A DNA stretch of 64,000 bases from Heligmosomoides polygyrus polygyrus (taxonomy: Eukaryota > Nematoda > Chromadorea > Rhabditida > Heligmosomidae), in NCBI GenBank assembly GCA_947396885.1, contig OX377202.1:82998408-83062407 (forward strand). Direction: 5' to 3'. Below, piece by piece: positions 58,601 through 64,000 of the stretch. Under the pieces are notes generated by a model that made no database searches, had not been told where the DNA came from, and was given only the letters and a program-made list of their open reading frames with translations. Position 1 is the first letter of the stretch. Each line of letters opens with the position of its first letter. Position numbers and translations under genes: made by a program.

Positions 58601-59619
58601 GCGCTGCACCACTGTAGCAATCTCACACTCGTTGTGGCATTTTAATCATTGGTGTTGTTCAAATCAGTTTCTTTAAGCCTCAAGTGCCTGGTACCGAGGT
58701 AGTAAGCTGTCACAACGATGTTTTGTTGCATCAAAACTTCTAGCGCCAGGCGGGACTCGAATCGGCCCTTCTTCTGACCGCGCGGGAATGCTCTACACCC
58801 TTACACCACCGGCGCCGTCTGATCGAACGCAACATTGGTGTTGTTTGTTAACCTACAGATCTTTGCATCAAAGGTGAACCTAACACCCAGGTCTTTCCTG
58901 GAAGATAATGAACTCAAAATTTTTTTCTCGATTATCTTGATGATGTCTTATGCTAAACTGTAGGGCTATATAGATAAAGTCACTGCGAAATCTCCTAGCA
59001 AACACCTTATAATGTGAGCTATTACGGACTATCAGAGGCCAGATTCGTGAATGAATTTACCCATGGTTATGTGGGTAGAGAGTAGAAATTGAAGCATCCC
59101 AAAAAATTGAAAATTGAAGCATCCCCAAATTATATCATATCATGAATATCAAACTTGCCCAGTATCCTCTGTTGGTAAACTTATCCATTACCATTAACCC
59201 ATTACCATACCAATCGTGAATTCGGCCTCACAAGTACTAAAAGAGGAAAGTGAAAACCAACATTTGCTGCACGCTGAACATCACTGCCTTGCTTGGGAGG
59301 GGATGGTTAGTCAGCCGAATCGCATACGCTCCTGGATTCACGTCTTTTCCGCTCTTACGTATAGCAGCTCTTAGTAGAGAATTGTGCCAAAGATTGAGGT
59401 AGACAGGTTGTGAATGGAAGGCTCTGTTGTCGAACAAAATCTGAAAAAAGCTGCTCAGAGCACTGCAAGAAGACGGGACGAAATCTTCTGTACGGTCTCA
59501 GTCCTGAGCGTACCTTCGTCACATGACGCACAGCTATCTTACGAAGGAAGTCGTGCTTGCCAACGCCGTAGTCGAAGGGAACATTTGGATTCTGATGACC
59601 GAGAGCGATCCCGCCGTAC
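37688..59619 (-). CDS. ABCA-type ABC transporter, C-terminal half (18 exons, 736 aa, 5' partial)
   Basis: Exons 5' to 3': 59514-59619, 59262-59440, 55615-55732, 55418-55518, 55248-55347, 54810-54911, 53322-53449, 52517-52657, 51140-51260, 47880-47970, 47719-47821, 47525-47651, 43957-44037, 43796-43900, 38788-38908, 38593-38726, 38003-38110, 37688-37933. All phases join. The order follows ABCA proteins: end of the extracellular loop ([21 protein letters not shown]); TMD2 ([69 protein letters not shown]); NBD2 with Walker [12 protein letters not shown]-loop YCPQFDAL, signature LSGGTK, Walker [13 protein letters not shown] and H-loop TTHSM; and a regulatory domain ending [19 protein letters not shown]. 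Catalytic motifs are intact. ABCA transporters move lipids; the C. elegans relatives are CED-7 and the ABT proteins, and which one this matches is undecided. Upstream exons were not found. Confidence 0.9.
38351..38410. repeat. Perfect 26-bp stem hairpin in an ABCA intron
   Basis: The arm at 38351-38376 (starts CCCACCACTAGCTTG) is the exact reverse complement of 38385-38410, with an 8-base loop. It lies in the intron between exons 38593-38726 and 38003-38110. No target duplication was seen. Confidence 0.8.
39762..40025 (+). pseudogene. Mariner transposase fragment
   Basis: An 87-codon frame with the first catalytic region of mariner transposases: [19 protein letters not shown], then [12 protein letters not shown]. 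Sequence before and after the middle third of the transposase is missing, and no inverted repeats were found. It lies in the large ABCA intron (43795-38909). Confidence 0.75.
40430..40550 (-). repeat. tRNA-derived SINE head
   Basis: Minus-strand reading: AGCGCTGGTGGTGTACGG (A-box region) and GCTGGTTTGAGTCCGCC (B-box region) about 50 bases apart, then GCGCAAGAGTTT. The same head type occurs at 13180 and 58735. Confidence 0.6.
40980..41385 (+). pseudogene. RTE LINE 3' fragment
   Basis: Encodes the C-terminal block of an RTE polyprotein: [45 protein letters not shown], and after a frame break a WRRCW block followed by GGTGATACAGGTGA, the usual RTE tail. It is heavily 5'-truncated. A closer relative of the fragment at 60455-60830 than of the RTE at 2725. 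Confidence 0.78.
41669..41923. mobile_element. 255-bp near-perfect hairpin inserted in the Penelope arm
   Basis: Arms of about 123 bases with very few mismatches around a 4-base centre at 41792-41795. Ends are TAATGGGTGTAAGG and its inverse. It is flanked by TTATT at 41664-41668 and 41924-41928, while the intact right arm has GGTTATTATGG at the same place, so the empty site is visible. The high arm identity suggests a young insertion. Non-coding. Confidence 0.85.
41955..41993 (-). ncRNA. Hammerhead-ribozyme-like motif, copy A
   Basis: Minus-strand sequence has CTGAAGA, one extra C, stem II GACGA/TCGTC, then GAAA and CGTT. The flanking AGGCC and GGACC blocks form an imperfect stem I. Penelope elements are known to carry minimal hammerhead motifs at their ends. 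Relative to the canonical core there is one extra nucleotide before stem II, so activity is uncertain. Confidence 0.5.
42164..42565 (-). pseudogene. GIY-YIG endonuclease domain of the Penelope element
   Basis: Contains [20 protein letters not shown], the GIY-YIG core of Penelope elements, followed by [11 protein letters not shown], then [13 protein letters not shown] and [21 protein letters not shown]. This nuclease nicks target DNA to prime reverse transcription. The upstream RT thumb and the C..C-type linker ([15 protein letters not shown]) are in another frame at 42484-42970, so a frameshift separates them. The element is 5'-truncated, so this copy is inactive. Confidence 0.85.
42484..42970 (-). 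pseudogene. Penelope reverse transcriptase thumb and Cys-rich linker
   Basis: Encodes [70 protein letters not shown] and [15 protein letters not shown]: the segment between the Penelope RT palm and the GIY-YIG domain. The palm with the catalytic Asp pair is absent. The open frame extends to 43071, but above about 42975 it runs through the inverted arm and is not original coding sequence. Confidence 0.78.
43343..43380 (+). ncRNA. Hammerhead-ribozyme-like motif, copy B
   Basis: Same core as copy A in the inverted arm (plus strand): CTGAAGA, extra C, stem II GACGA/TCGTC, GAAA, CGTT. Here stem I is better: GGCCT pairs with GGGCC over five positions including one G-U. Stem III would be minimal (ACGT), as in hammerheads that act as dimers. 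Confidence 0.5.
44145..44365 (+). repeat. tRNA-derived SINE
   Basis: Head with TGGTAGCGCAGTCGAGG (A-box) and GGTTCCTGGTTAGGATTTC (degraded B-box). The body has GGCCAACCAAGCCTTCCATCCC, GGTACCAGACCTCTCTGG and GTCATTGTATGGCCAAACACGCATT, matching the copy at 46625. Lies in an ABCA intron. Confidence 0.7.
44400..44660 (+). repeat. Serine-tRNA-like composite repeat, plus copy
   Basis: Shares, in order, GTGGAAGCTGC, TGGTGAAGCAAGCA, CTCGAGTTCATTGTTCC, GACCAGACGGCTGAGTGAGTAGC and GGGTTTCGATCCTGTGTGG with the inverse of 45790-46065. The tRNA-like part sits towards the right end, with unrelated repeat sequence in front. Confidence 0.6.
45500..45725 (+). repeat. SINE body copy
   Basis: CATCCCGGCTGGAG, GACATGTCTCGGAAGGATAAA, TTTGGCCACCCAAG and GGCGCATCCCAAACTGGG align in order with the body of the 19750 and 46625 copies. 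The head is lost. Confidence 0.55.
45790..46065 (-). repeat. Serine-tRNA-like composite repeat, minus copy
   Basis: Reverse orientation relative to 44400-44660: minus strand reads CTCGAGTTCATTGTTCCCCC, CACACGGCCGAATGGATAAGG (A-box-like) and GCGTTTGGATCCTGCGTGTGG (B-box-like). The two copies, 1.2 kb apart and inverted, could pair in the ABCA pre-mRNA. Confidence 0.6.
46625..46925 (+). repeat. tRNA-derived SINE, most complete copy
   Basis: Head: GCATGTAGCGCAGT (A-box) and GGTTCTCGGTTCGAATTTC (B-box). Body: GGCCAACCACGCCTTCATCCC, TTACCAGATTTGTCTGGGAATG, GGTCATTATATGGCCAAATG, CATTCAAATCATCTCCACAAC, GTGGCGCATTCCAAAAG and AACGCCGTCCTTTATCC. Used here as the reference for the other copies. Lies in the ABCA intron between exons 47525 and 44037. 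Confidence 0.75.
48265..48332. mobile_element. Single arm of a GGCCAGATTC-family MITE
   Basis: CGGATTCATTAACGAC, then AATTTAACTGAGAAAATACAG and CCGAAATCCCTGAT match the left arm of the MITEs at 17991 and 24096. The right arm is missing. Lies in an ABCA intron. Confidence 0.6.
48742..48966. repeat. GC-rich compound palindrome
   Basis: Outer arms (AATTGCCGGTACTTATGAAG and its inverse CTTCACAAGTACCCAATT) enclose inner inverted copies of GGCCCGTGGTGCCGTGGG and of TTAACGCGGCAA. The block GTACTTATGAAG plus CCGTGGTGCCGTGGG occurs three times in two orientations, so several alternative folds are possible. Lies in the ABCA intron between 51140 and 47970. No coding content beyond chance frames. Confidence 0.75.
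48967..51139. other. ABCA intron sequence, mostly unassigned
   Basis: Between the compound palindrome and exon 51140-51260 I find a SINE copy at about 50185-50320 and a C-run at 50542-50553. The remainder is AT-rich at 49000-49900 with no recognisable element. Confidence 0.5.
50185..50320 (+). repeat. SINE copy (internally deleted)
   Basis: GTGTGGTAGCGCAACCGG (A-box) and GAGGTTCGAACCAGGCC (B-box, joined to the body) are followed by GTGGTGCATCCCAGGACGG and AACGCCGTTCTTTACG. The middle of the body is missing. Confidence 0.6.
51376..52291 (+). pseudogene. Internally rearranged mariner-like element with 190-bp inverted arms
   Basis: TA flanks both ends. The ends read CAAGGTGAGCCAAAATAATG and the inverse of CAGGTTGTACCAAAATAACG. 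Transposase pieces on the plus strand: [13 protein letters not shown] (first Asp), [22 protein letters not shown] (second Asp region), [13 protein letters not shown] (third Asp), and the C-terminus up to [10 protein letters not shown] within the right arm. The left arm (51376-51570) is an inverted copy of the right end (52098-52291), including the last ~45 codons, and replaces the DNA-binding N-terminus. Dead but foldable. Confidence 0.85.
53761..54624 (+). pseudogene. Deleted mariner element with a 20-G tract in its left end
   Basis: TA on both sides; the right end is the inverse of TTAGGGTGGAGCAAAAGTAATGAGAC. The left end is TTA, 20 Gs, then CAGAAGTAATGAGAC. The intact C-terminal frame at 54160-54537 has [20 protein letters not shown] and [16 protein letters not shown] (second and third Asp regions of a DD34D transposase), ending KVIDLNDE. 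Upstream pieces ([10 protein letters not shown] near 53980) are in other frames. At 864 bp it lacks about a third of a normal mariner. Confidence 0.85.
54635..54775 (+). repeat. SINE 3' body fragment
   Basis: TTCATTGGCTGGTCAG, GCAGAAGTGGAATGCGTGGCG, ATCTCAAAAGGGATTG and AGCGCTGTCCTTTAGCC follow the order of the SINE body. Directly next to the mariner right end. Confidence 0.6.
55733..59261. other. Large ABCA intron (3.5 kb)
   Basis: Between exons 59262-59440 and 55615-55732. Contains a degenerate short tandem repeat of TACTCCGCTCCG at about 58105-58175, a tRNA-like SINE head at 58735-58835 and a possible inverted-repeat element at 59041-59229 with GGCCAGATTCGTGAATG ends. Frames at 56430-56868 and 57098-57353 are not exon-like. 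Confidence 0.5.
58735..58835 (-). repeat. tRNA-derived SINE head (well folded)
   Basis: Minus strand: GGCGCCGGTGGTGTAAGG (A-box region), then GGCCGATTCGAGTCCCGCC (B-box) and TGGCGCTA. The first and last seven bases pair as an acceptor stem with two G-U pairs. It is followed by AGTTTTGATGCAACAAAAC, as in the 13180 copy, so it is SINE sequence and not a free tRNA gene. Confidence 0.65.
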
Positions 59620-59804
59620 CTGAAGGCTTTATAATAATAATTTACTACAACGTATAAGACAGTCGTGAGAGAAGCGAACAATGAACAATGAAACAATGAA
59701 ACACAAACATGAGAAAAACATGGGAACAGATACTAAGGATAAAAGTAGTTAAACAAAGTTAGACAGACAAAGCTGTGAAGTAGATGAAACACGAGAGGTA
59801 GACT

Positions 59805-60083
59805 TTAAAAATTTAGCATGCTTTTCGAGGCAAGTCGCTTGAAAGCAACAAAATTGGCTGAGGAGTGGCTTAGCCCAGATCTCAGGGAGATAAATGCCGA
59901 TCCCGCTCTTACTGCAAATGAGTGAGCTCGAATACTAGTTCTAGGCCGGCCGTAGCTTAATTTTACATTGCCACCCCTGGTTATAGACGGTACTGTTTTA
60001 TAGAAAGCTGTACCGTCCACATCACACAGTCCAGAAATTATTTTAAATAACTTCAATAACGCTTTCATGCGTTTAAGCAACAC
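59805..60083 (-). pseudogene. CR1/jockey-like LINE C-terminal fragment
   Basis: A 92-codon frame with LLKLFKIISGLCDVD, VPSITRGGNVKLSYGRP, and AHSFAVRAGSAFISL, the layout of the last ~90 residues of jockey/CR1 RTs and comparable to the ORF2 C-terminus at 8275. 5'-truncated; not closely similar to the two LINEs at 6-13 kb. Confidence 0.7.
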
Positions 60084-60454
60084 ACAAATTTCTCATGATA
60101 GCACTAGTGTGTGTGTGAAAGATCGTGCGCATTTCTGAATCGTGAAATTTCAAGGGCGAATGAAACCTCAAGGAGTAAACGTTTTTATGTAAGCCAGAGC
60201 GGAGTTGATTGTATGGTTTGTCCCATCTCTCAACAATGCTTGCTTCCTCGACGATACCAAACCTTGTGCCTATAAACCATAACGTAGCCACACCTCATAA
60301 AGGATATCCGCATAACGTAAGATCAGCACTAAAACATAGAAATGGAGGGAGCACGAAGCCGTCCAAGCCTTTCGCGATCTTCTTTGTTCATTTGACTTAC
60401 TGTACTCCAGCGTTGTTCTTGTGCAGAAATTCGATTTTAGTGGACCAACTCGAG

Positions 60455-60830
60455 GCAAAAAATGACACGATTCACGCAAGTGAGACCACTCCGTAGTTCT
60501 GAGTTTCGTCGACGTTCGACGATCAGACTCTGTTGCATGGGCCAAGTCATCGAAAATTAGGTGGGCCGCCCACGTAATGCGCTTTGCAGACACCCGATGG
60601 AAGACAGCCGTCACCGGCTGTTTTTTCCGCGGATGTCAATGGAACAGCAGGACGCCCGCGTTGACCGGATTTCCTGAAAACTCTGAGCGAATTAAATGAC
60701 GTTCTTCGTGTACCTCGAGCGAGGAGGACCTATTGGAGCATTCTAACACGCGACAGGACAAATGGAGACGCTGCTGGCGCCCGCTTGAGCAAGTCGATGA
60801 TCAACGGGACGACAGGTGATGCAGGTGATA
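60455..60830 (+). pseudogene. RTE LINE 3' fragment
   Basis: Reads, across frame breaks, a WAKSSKIRWA-like block, GTAGRP, WSILTRDRTNGDAAG-type sequence and then DDQRDDR-like residues with TGATGCAGGTGAT at the end, the typical RTE terminus. Similar to 40980-41385. Confidence 0.68.
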
Positions 60831-61735
60831 CCCAGAACAATCCTAATTACATGGTTTTCCATCTTCTTTCGAAAATGTGAAGCACTCTTGGTGGTGAGAC
60901 AGCGTAAGTGTTATGATTATCTGAAGGAGCCCTGTCCGAAAATTTCTGCGAACAGATTGCAGCCAACATGTGAACAGATCCATCATCTGGATCTGTTCAC
61001 ATTATACCGACGTTGAGTCGCTCTGCACAATGTGAACAGATTCAGATGAGGATACAACGAGAAAGGACCGAGCGACGCTTGTCGCATGTCAGAGATTACT
61101 TGACAAGATGGCGCTCATCATCTCATTCGTGCACCAGCAATATTCCTGCAGTGCCCTTCCGCCTGATGCTGACGCTATGTCTTTCGGAAGACGCCATGTG
61201 ATTGAATTTCAAACTAGAAGTTTGTTTGTTTGTTGAAGTATTGATAGTACAGGGCATTGGAATACATTTGAGGGTCACTGGAGCCAGGGTGAATGGCAGC
61301 CTGAAGAAGGCGGTGTTGCTTTTTAAGACATCATAAAAGCATCTCGAAAAAAACATATTACCCATAGCTGTAGCGAGACTCAAACAGCTGATGCATCGAA
61401 TAATTCACAACAATGACCACACCATGATACTGGATGAAGAATAAAAGATAACTACGGTGAGTCCATTTCGATGCTCCACGCATGCGACCTCCAACATTTG
61501 GGGAGGGGGACTCTGAAGATGTACTTGGTCTATCCCATGACTTGTGAGGACCAGACTTCCGTGATTCGCAGGCAACACTGGAACCAGCCAAGTAGGCCTT
61601 TCCAGCCAATTGTCTTAAGCGTTGATCGAGCCTGTTACCAGGTCTGAGTCGCTACATGTCTTGTGGCTTGGTATAGATACGTTCCCATTTTTCGGTACTT
61701 TCAGCACGTCTCAGAATGTAAAATCCTACTATATA
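60831..61735. other. Unassigned, possibly upstream ABCA intron
   Basis: Minus-strand frames at 61123-61609 include a hydrophobic stretch (SYLLFFIQYHGVVIVV), but no conserved ABCA block is visible, so I do not call an exon. A 15-bp perfect stem (ATGTGAACAGATCCA) with a 5-base loop is at 60968-61002, and a third, direct copy of TGTGAACAGAT follows at about 61031. Confidence 0.4.
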
Positions 61736-62782
61736 TTAGATTGTCCCATAAGTCCCCGCCGTTTTTTTCAACGATTCACTGCAGATTTCGCCGGCGGTCT
61801 CTTGCATAGCGCTGCATAGCTTTCGAAAGAGAATGATTTGCCCTATCAGAACTTGTATTGCATTTCTTTTTTCAACATGAATTTTTTCAATTTTTAGGTC
61901 GTTGAAGTGAAAAGTGAAAAAGTAGCCATTTGCGCACTTGTTCTCTCCGCTTAGGTTTGTAAATTTTTGCGCAGTTTTTTATAGCACTTGGAAGACAATG
62001 TTCTGTGCTACAAGAATATGTGTTGGTCCTATTTTCTCACTTGCTCTTTATTGATTTTTAGGCCATCAAATTGGGAATTCCGACTTTCCCGCCCGAATTT
62101 TTACCAAAACTCCGGTTCTGTGGTTGAACTTTTTTGCTTGGTGTTATATGTCGTTTGGAAGAGGATATCTTGCTCAGTAAGAATTTGTGTCGCGTTTATT
62201 GGCTCACGGTGATTTCTGTCGAATATCAACAACTGAAGAAGGAGAAGGAGTTTTTGGTGAAGACGATTTTTCTTTTTTAGCATTTTGTTGAAATTCAAAA
62301 GAAATCAATAAACGCGACACATATTCTTATAGAGCTAGACATTGCCTTTCGAAAGACATATAACACCAACCCAAAAAGTCCAACCACAGAGCAGGAGCTG
62401 TCGGCAAAAATAACCATCCTCCTTCGGACGTCCCAATTTGATGACCTAAAAACAATAAAGGACAAATGGGCAAATAGCACTAACACATATTCTTGTAGTA
62501 CAGAGCATTGTCTTCCAAATGCTATAAAAAAATTGCGCAAAAAATTACAAACCTAAACGGAGAGAACAAGTGCGCAAATGGCTACTTTTTCACTTTTTCA
62601 TTTTTCACTTCAACGACCTAAAAATTGACAAAGTTCATGATGAAGAAAGAAATGCAATATATGTTCTGATAGAGCAAATCATTCTCTTTCGAAAGCTGTG
62701 CAGCGCTATGCAAGAGACCGCCGGCGGAATATGCAGTGAATCGTTGAAAAAAAAAACGGCGAAGACTTATGGGACAACCTAA
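61736..62782. mobile_element. 1047-bp inverted-repeat element with mariner-like ends
   Basis: Ends TTAGATTGTCCCATAAGTCC and the inverse of TTAGGTTGTCCCATAAGTCT, flanked by TA on both sides. Two arms of roughly 480 bases cover nearly the whole element, meeting near 62230-62290. End sequence and TA duplication fit the mariner group, but no transposase motifs are present. Frames reading out of the arms (for example 62570-62782) have no known domain. Confidence 0.82.
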
Positions 62783-62864
62783 TATAAGAGTACGCGGTTG
62801 TGTCTGTCCTTCCGTCTGTCCATCCGTCTGTCCATCTGACCTTTCGTAAACGTCCAGTAACAGC

Positions 62865-63420
62865 CATCCGGGTTCACACGAGATGTCACCTACGTCGTGT
62901 TGAGAGTGGGGTCAGAAGACGTGTCGCCGATGTCACGCAAAGAGTGTCCGAGTTCCGAACATGTGTCATCGACGTCATTCAACAGGCGTCCGGGTTCATA
63001 ATTCGTGTCACCCATGTCGCGCAGTGGGTGTTTGGGTTCAGAAGACGTGTCGCCGATGTCGCGCAAAGGACGTCCGGGTTGAGAAGGCATGTTACCGACG
63101 TCATTCAACAGGCGTCCGGGTGAAGAAGACATGTTACCGACGTCATTCAACAGGCGTCCGGGTGAAGAAGACATGTTACCGACGTCATTCAACAGGCGTC
63201 CGGGTTCATAATTCGTGTCACCCATGTGACTCATCAGGTGCCTGGATTCAGAAGAGGTATCAACGATGTCGCGCAAGGGGTTCCGGATTCACACATCGTG
63301 TCATCGATGTCGCGTTAAGCACGTTCGGGTTGAAAACACATGTCACCGACGTTGTTCAACAGGTGTCCGGGTTCAGAGGAGGTGTCACCGATGTCGCGCG
63401 AAGGTTCCGGATTCAGACGA
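62865..63420. repeat. 42-bp minisatellite
   Basis: Consecutive units such as GTTGAGAAGGCATGTTACCG followed by ACGTCATTCAACAGGCGTCCGG are 42 bases long. About 13 units occur, the three around 63080-63210 nearly identical and the outer ones diverged. Because 42 is a multiple of three, 14-residue periodic frames stay open on both strands, which explains the open frames here. Confidence 0.85.
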
Positions 63421-64000
63421 CCAGAGAAGGTGGGACCAGTAATGGGGGACCGTTGAAGGATGGGGTTCCATTAAGGGTAACCGGTAAAGGGTTGACCAAT
63501 AAAGGAGGGACCAGTGAAGGTGGACCAGCAATGGGGACCGGTGAAGGGGGGGGGGGGAGGGGGGAGGAAGTGGTCCAGTGAAGGGTGGACCGGTGAAGGA
63601 GGGGAAGGGTCCAGTGAAGGGGAACCGGTGAACGAGGGGAGGGAGGGGTCCGATGATGAGGGGACCGGTAGAATGTTGACCAGTGAAGAGGAGACCAGGT
63701 GAAGGGGGGAGGGGTCCAATGAAGGAACCCAGAGGAAGGGACCAGTAATGGGATCGGTGAGGTGGGGGAGGTGTCCAGTGAAGGGGGGCCCGATAGAAGG
63801 TTGACCAGTGGAGGAAGGAACCAGGTGAAGGGGGACCGTGAGGAAGGTACCAGTAATAGGGACCGATGAATGGGGGGAAGGGGTCCAGTGAGGGGGGACC
63901 GGAAAAAGGTCATGAATAAAAGGGGACCAGTGAGGGTGGGACTAATAATGGGGATTGGTGAAGGATAGGATGACCATCGAAGAGGGGACCAGTAAAGAGA
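63421..64000. repeat. Purine-rich tandem repeat, continues past the window
   Basis: Built on variants of GGGGACCAGTGAAGG and GGACCGGTGAAGG at irregular 13-30 base spacing; the plus strand is strongly G and A rich. Includes a 12-G run at 63546-63557. Proline-rich minus-strand frames are by-products. Confidence 0.8.

Noticed and set aside
58741..58815. Possible tRNA gene on the minus strand
   Set aside because: Acceptor pairing is fair, but the flank is the same SINE sequence as at 13180 and the T-arm has mismatches.
61123..61609. Upstream exons of the ABCA gene on the minus strand
   Set aside because: There is a hydrophobic segment and possible splice sites, but no block matches the conserved extracellular loop or first TMD2 helix of ABCA proteins.
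63413..63913. 166-codon proline-rich protein on the minus strand
   Set aside because: It is the complement of the purine-rich tandem repeat; the frame stays open because of base composition.

Overview
This is a eukaryotic window, most likely from a clade V (strongylid, hookworm-like) nematode. The evidence is a transthyretin-like (TTR) gene of the nematode family, TTTCAG-type 3' splice sites throughout, a likely trans-splice acceptor one base before a start codon, and RTE, CR1/jockey-like and GIY-YIG Penelope retroelements typical of these genomes. No prokaryotic, viral or CRISPR features were seen. All gene models come from hand-checked splice sites and frame continuity; there was no database search.

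Three host genes are visible. (1) A DHRS1-like short-chain dehydrogenase/reductase, + strand, 20185-27263, 8 exons, 337 aa. (2) A secreted transthyretin-like protein, + strand, 32861-33523, 3 exons, 138 aa. (3) The 3' two thirds of the second half of an ABCA-type ABC transporter, - strand, 59619-37688, 18 exons, 736 aa. It covers the end of the large extracellular loop, TMD2, NBD2 and the C-terminal regulatory domain; its 5' part lies beyond what I could trace.

Everything else is dominated by repeats. Positions 2725-5830 hold an apparently intact RTE LINE (1007-aa endonuclease-reverse transcriptase). Positions 6385-12930 hold an old CR1/jockey-like LINE split by a younger, full-length 3.9-kb LINE (8151-12052) with a 5-bp target duplication. 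Positions 13-19 kb hold SINEs, a tandem array broken by a MITE, an 8-bp-TSD fold-back element and a 145-bp palindrome. Introns of the DHRS1-like gene carry a second 8-bp-TSD fold-back element and a small MITE. Positions 28-31 kb hold a mariner fragment and a dead RTE copy. Positions 34.8-36.2 kb hold a dead mariner with a MITE inside it.

The ABCA introns hold the most interesting element: a Penelope-like element (41638-43488) with a 13-bp target duplication. It has an inverted 3' arm, two hammerhead-like motifs and a younger 255-bp hairpin inserted in one arm. They also hold two deleted mariners, RTE and SINE fragments and a GC-rich compound palindrome. The right end (60-64 kb) has a 1-kb inverted repeat with mariner-like ends, a 42-bp minisatellite and a purine-rich tandem repeat running off the edge.

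The host genes do not form a pathway. The common theme is serial, datable insertion of transposons into introns and into each other.
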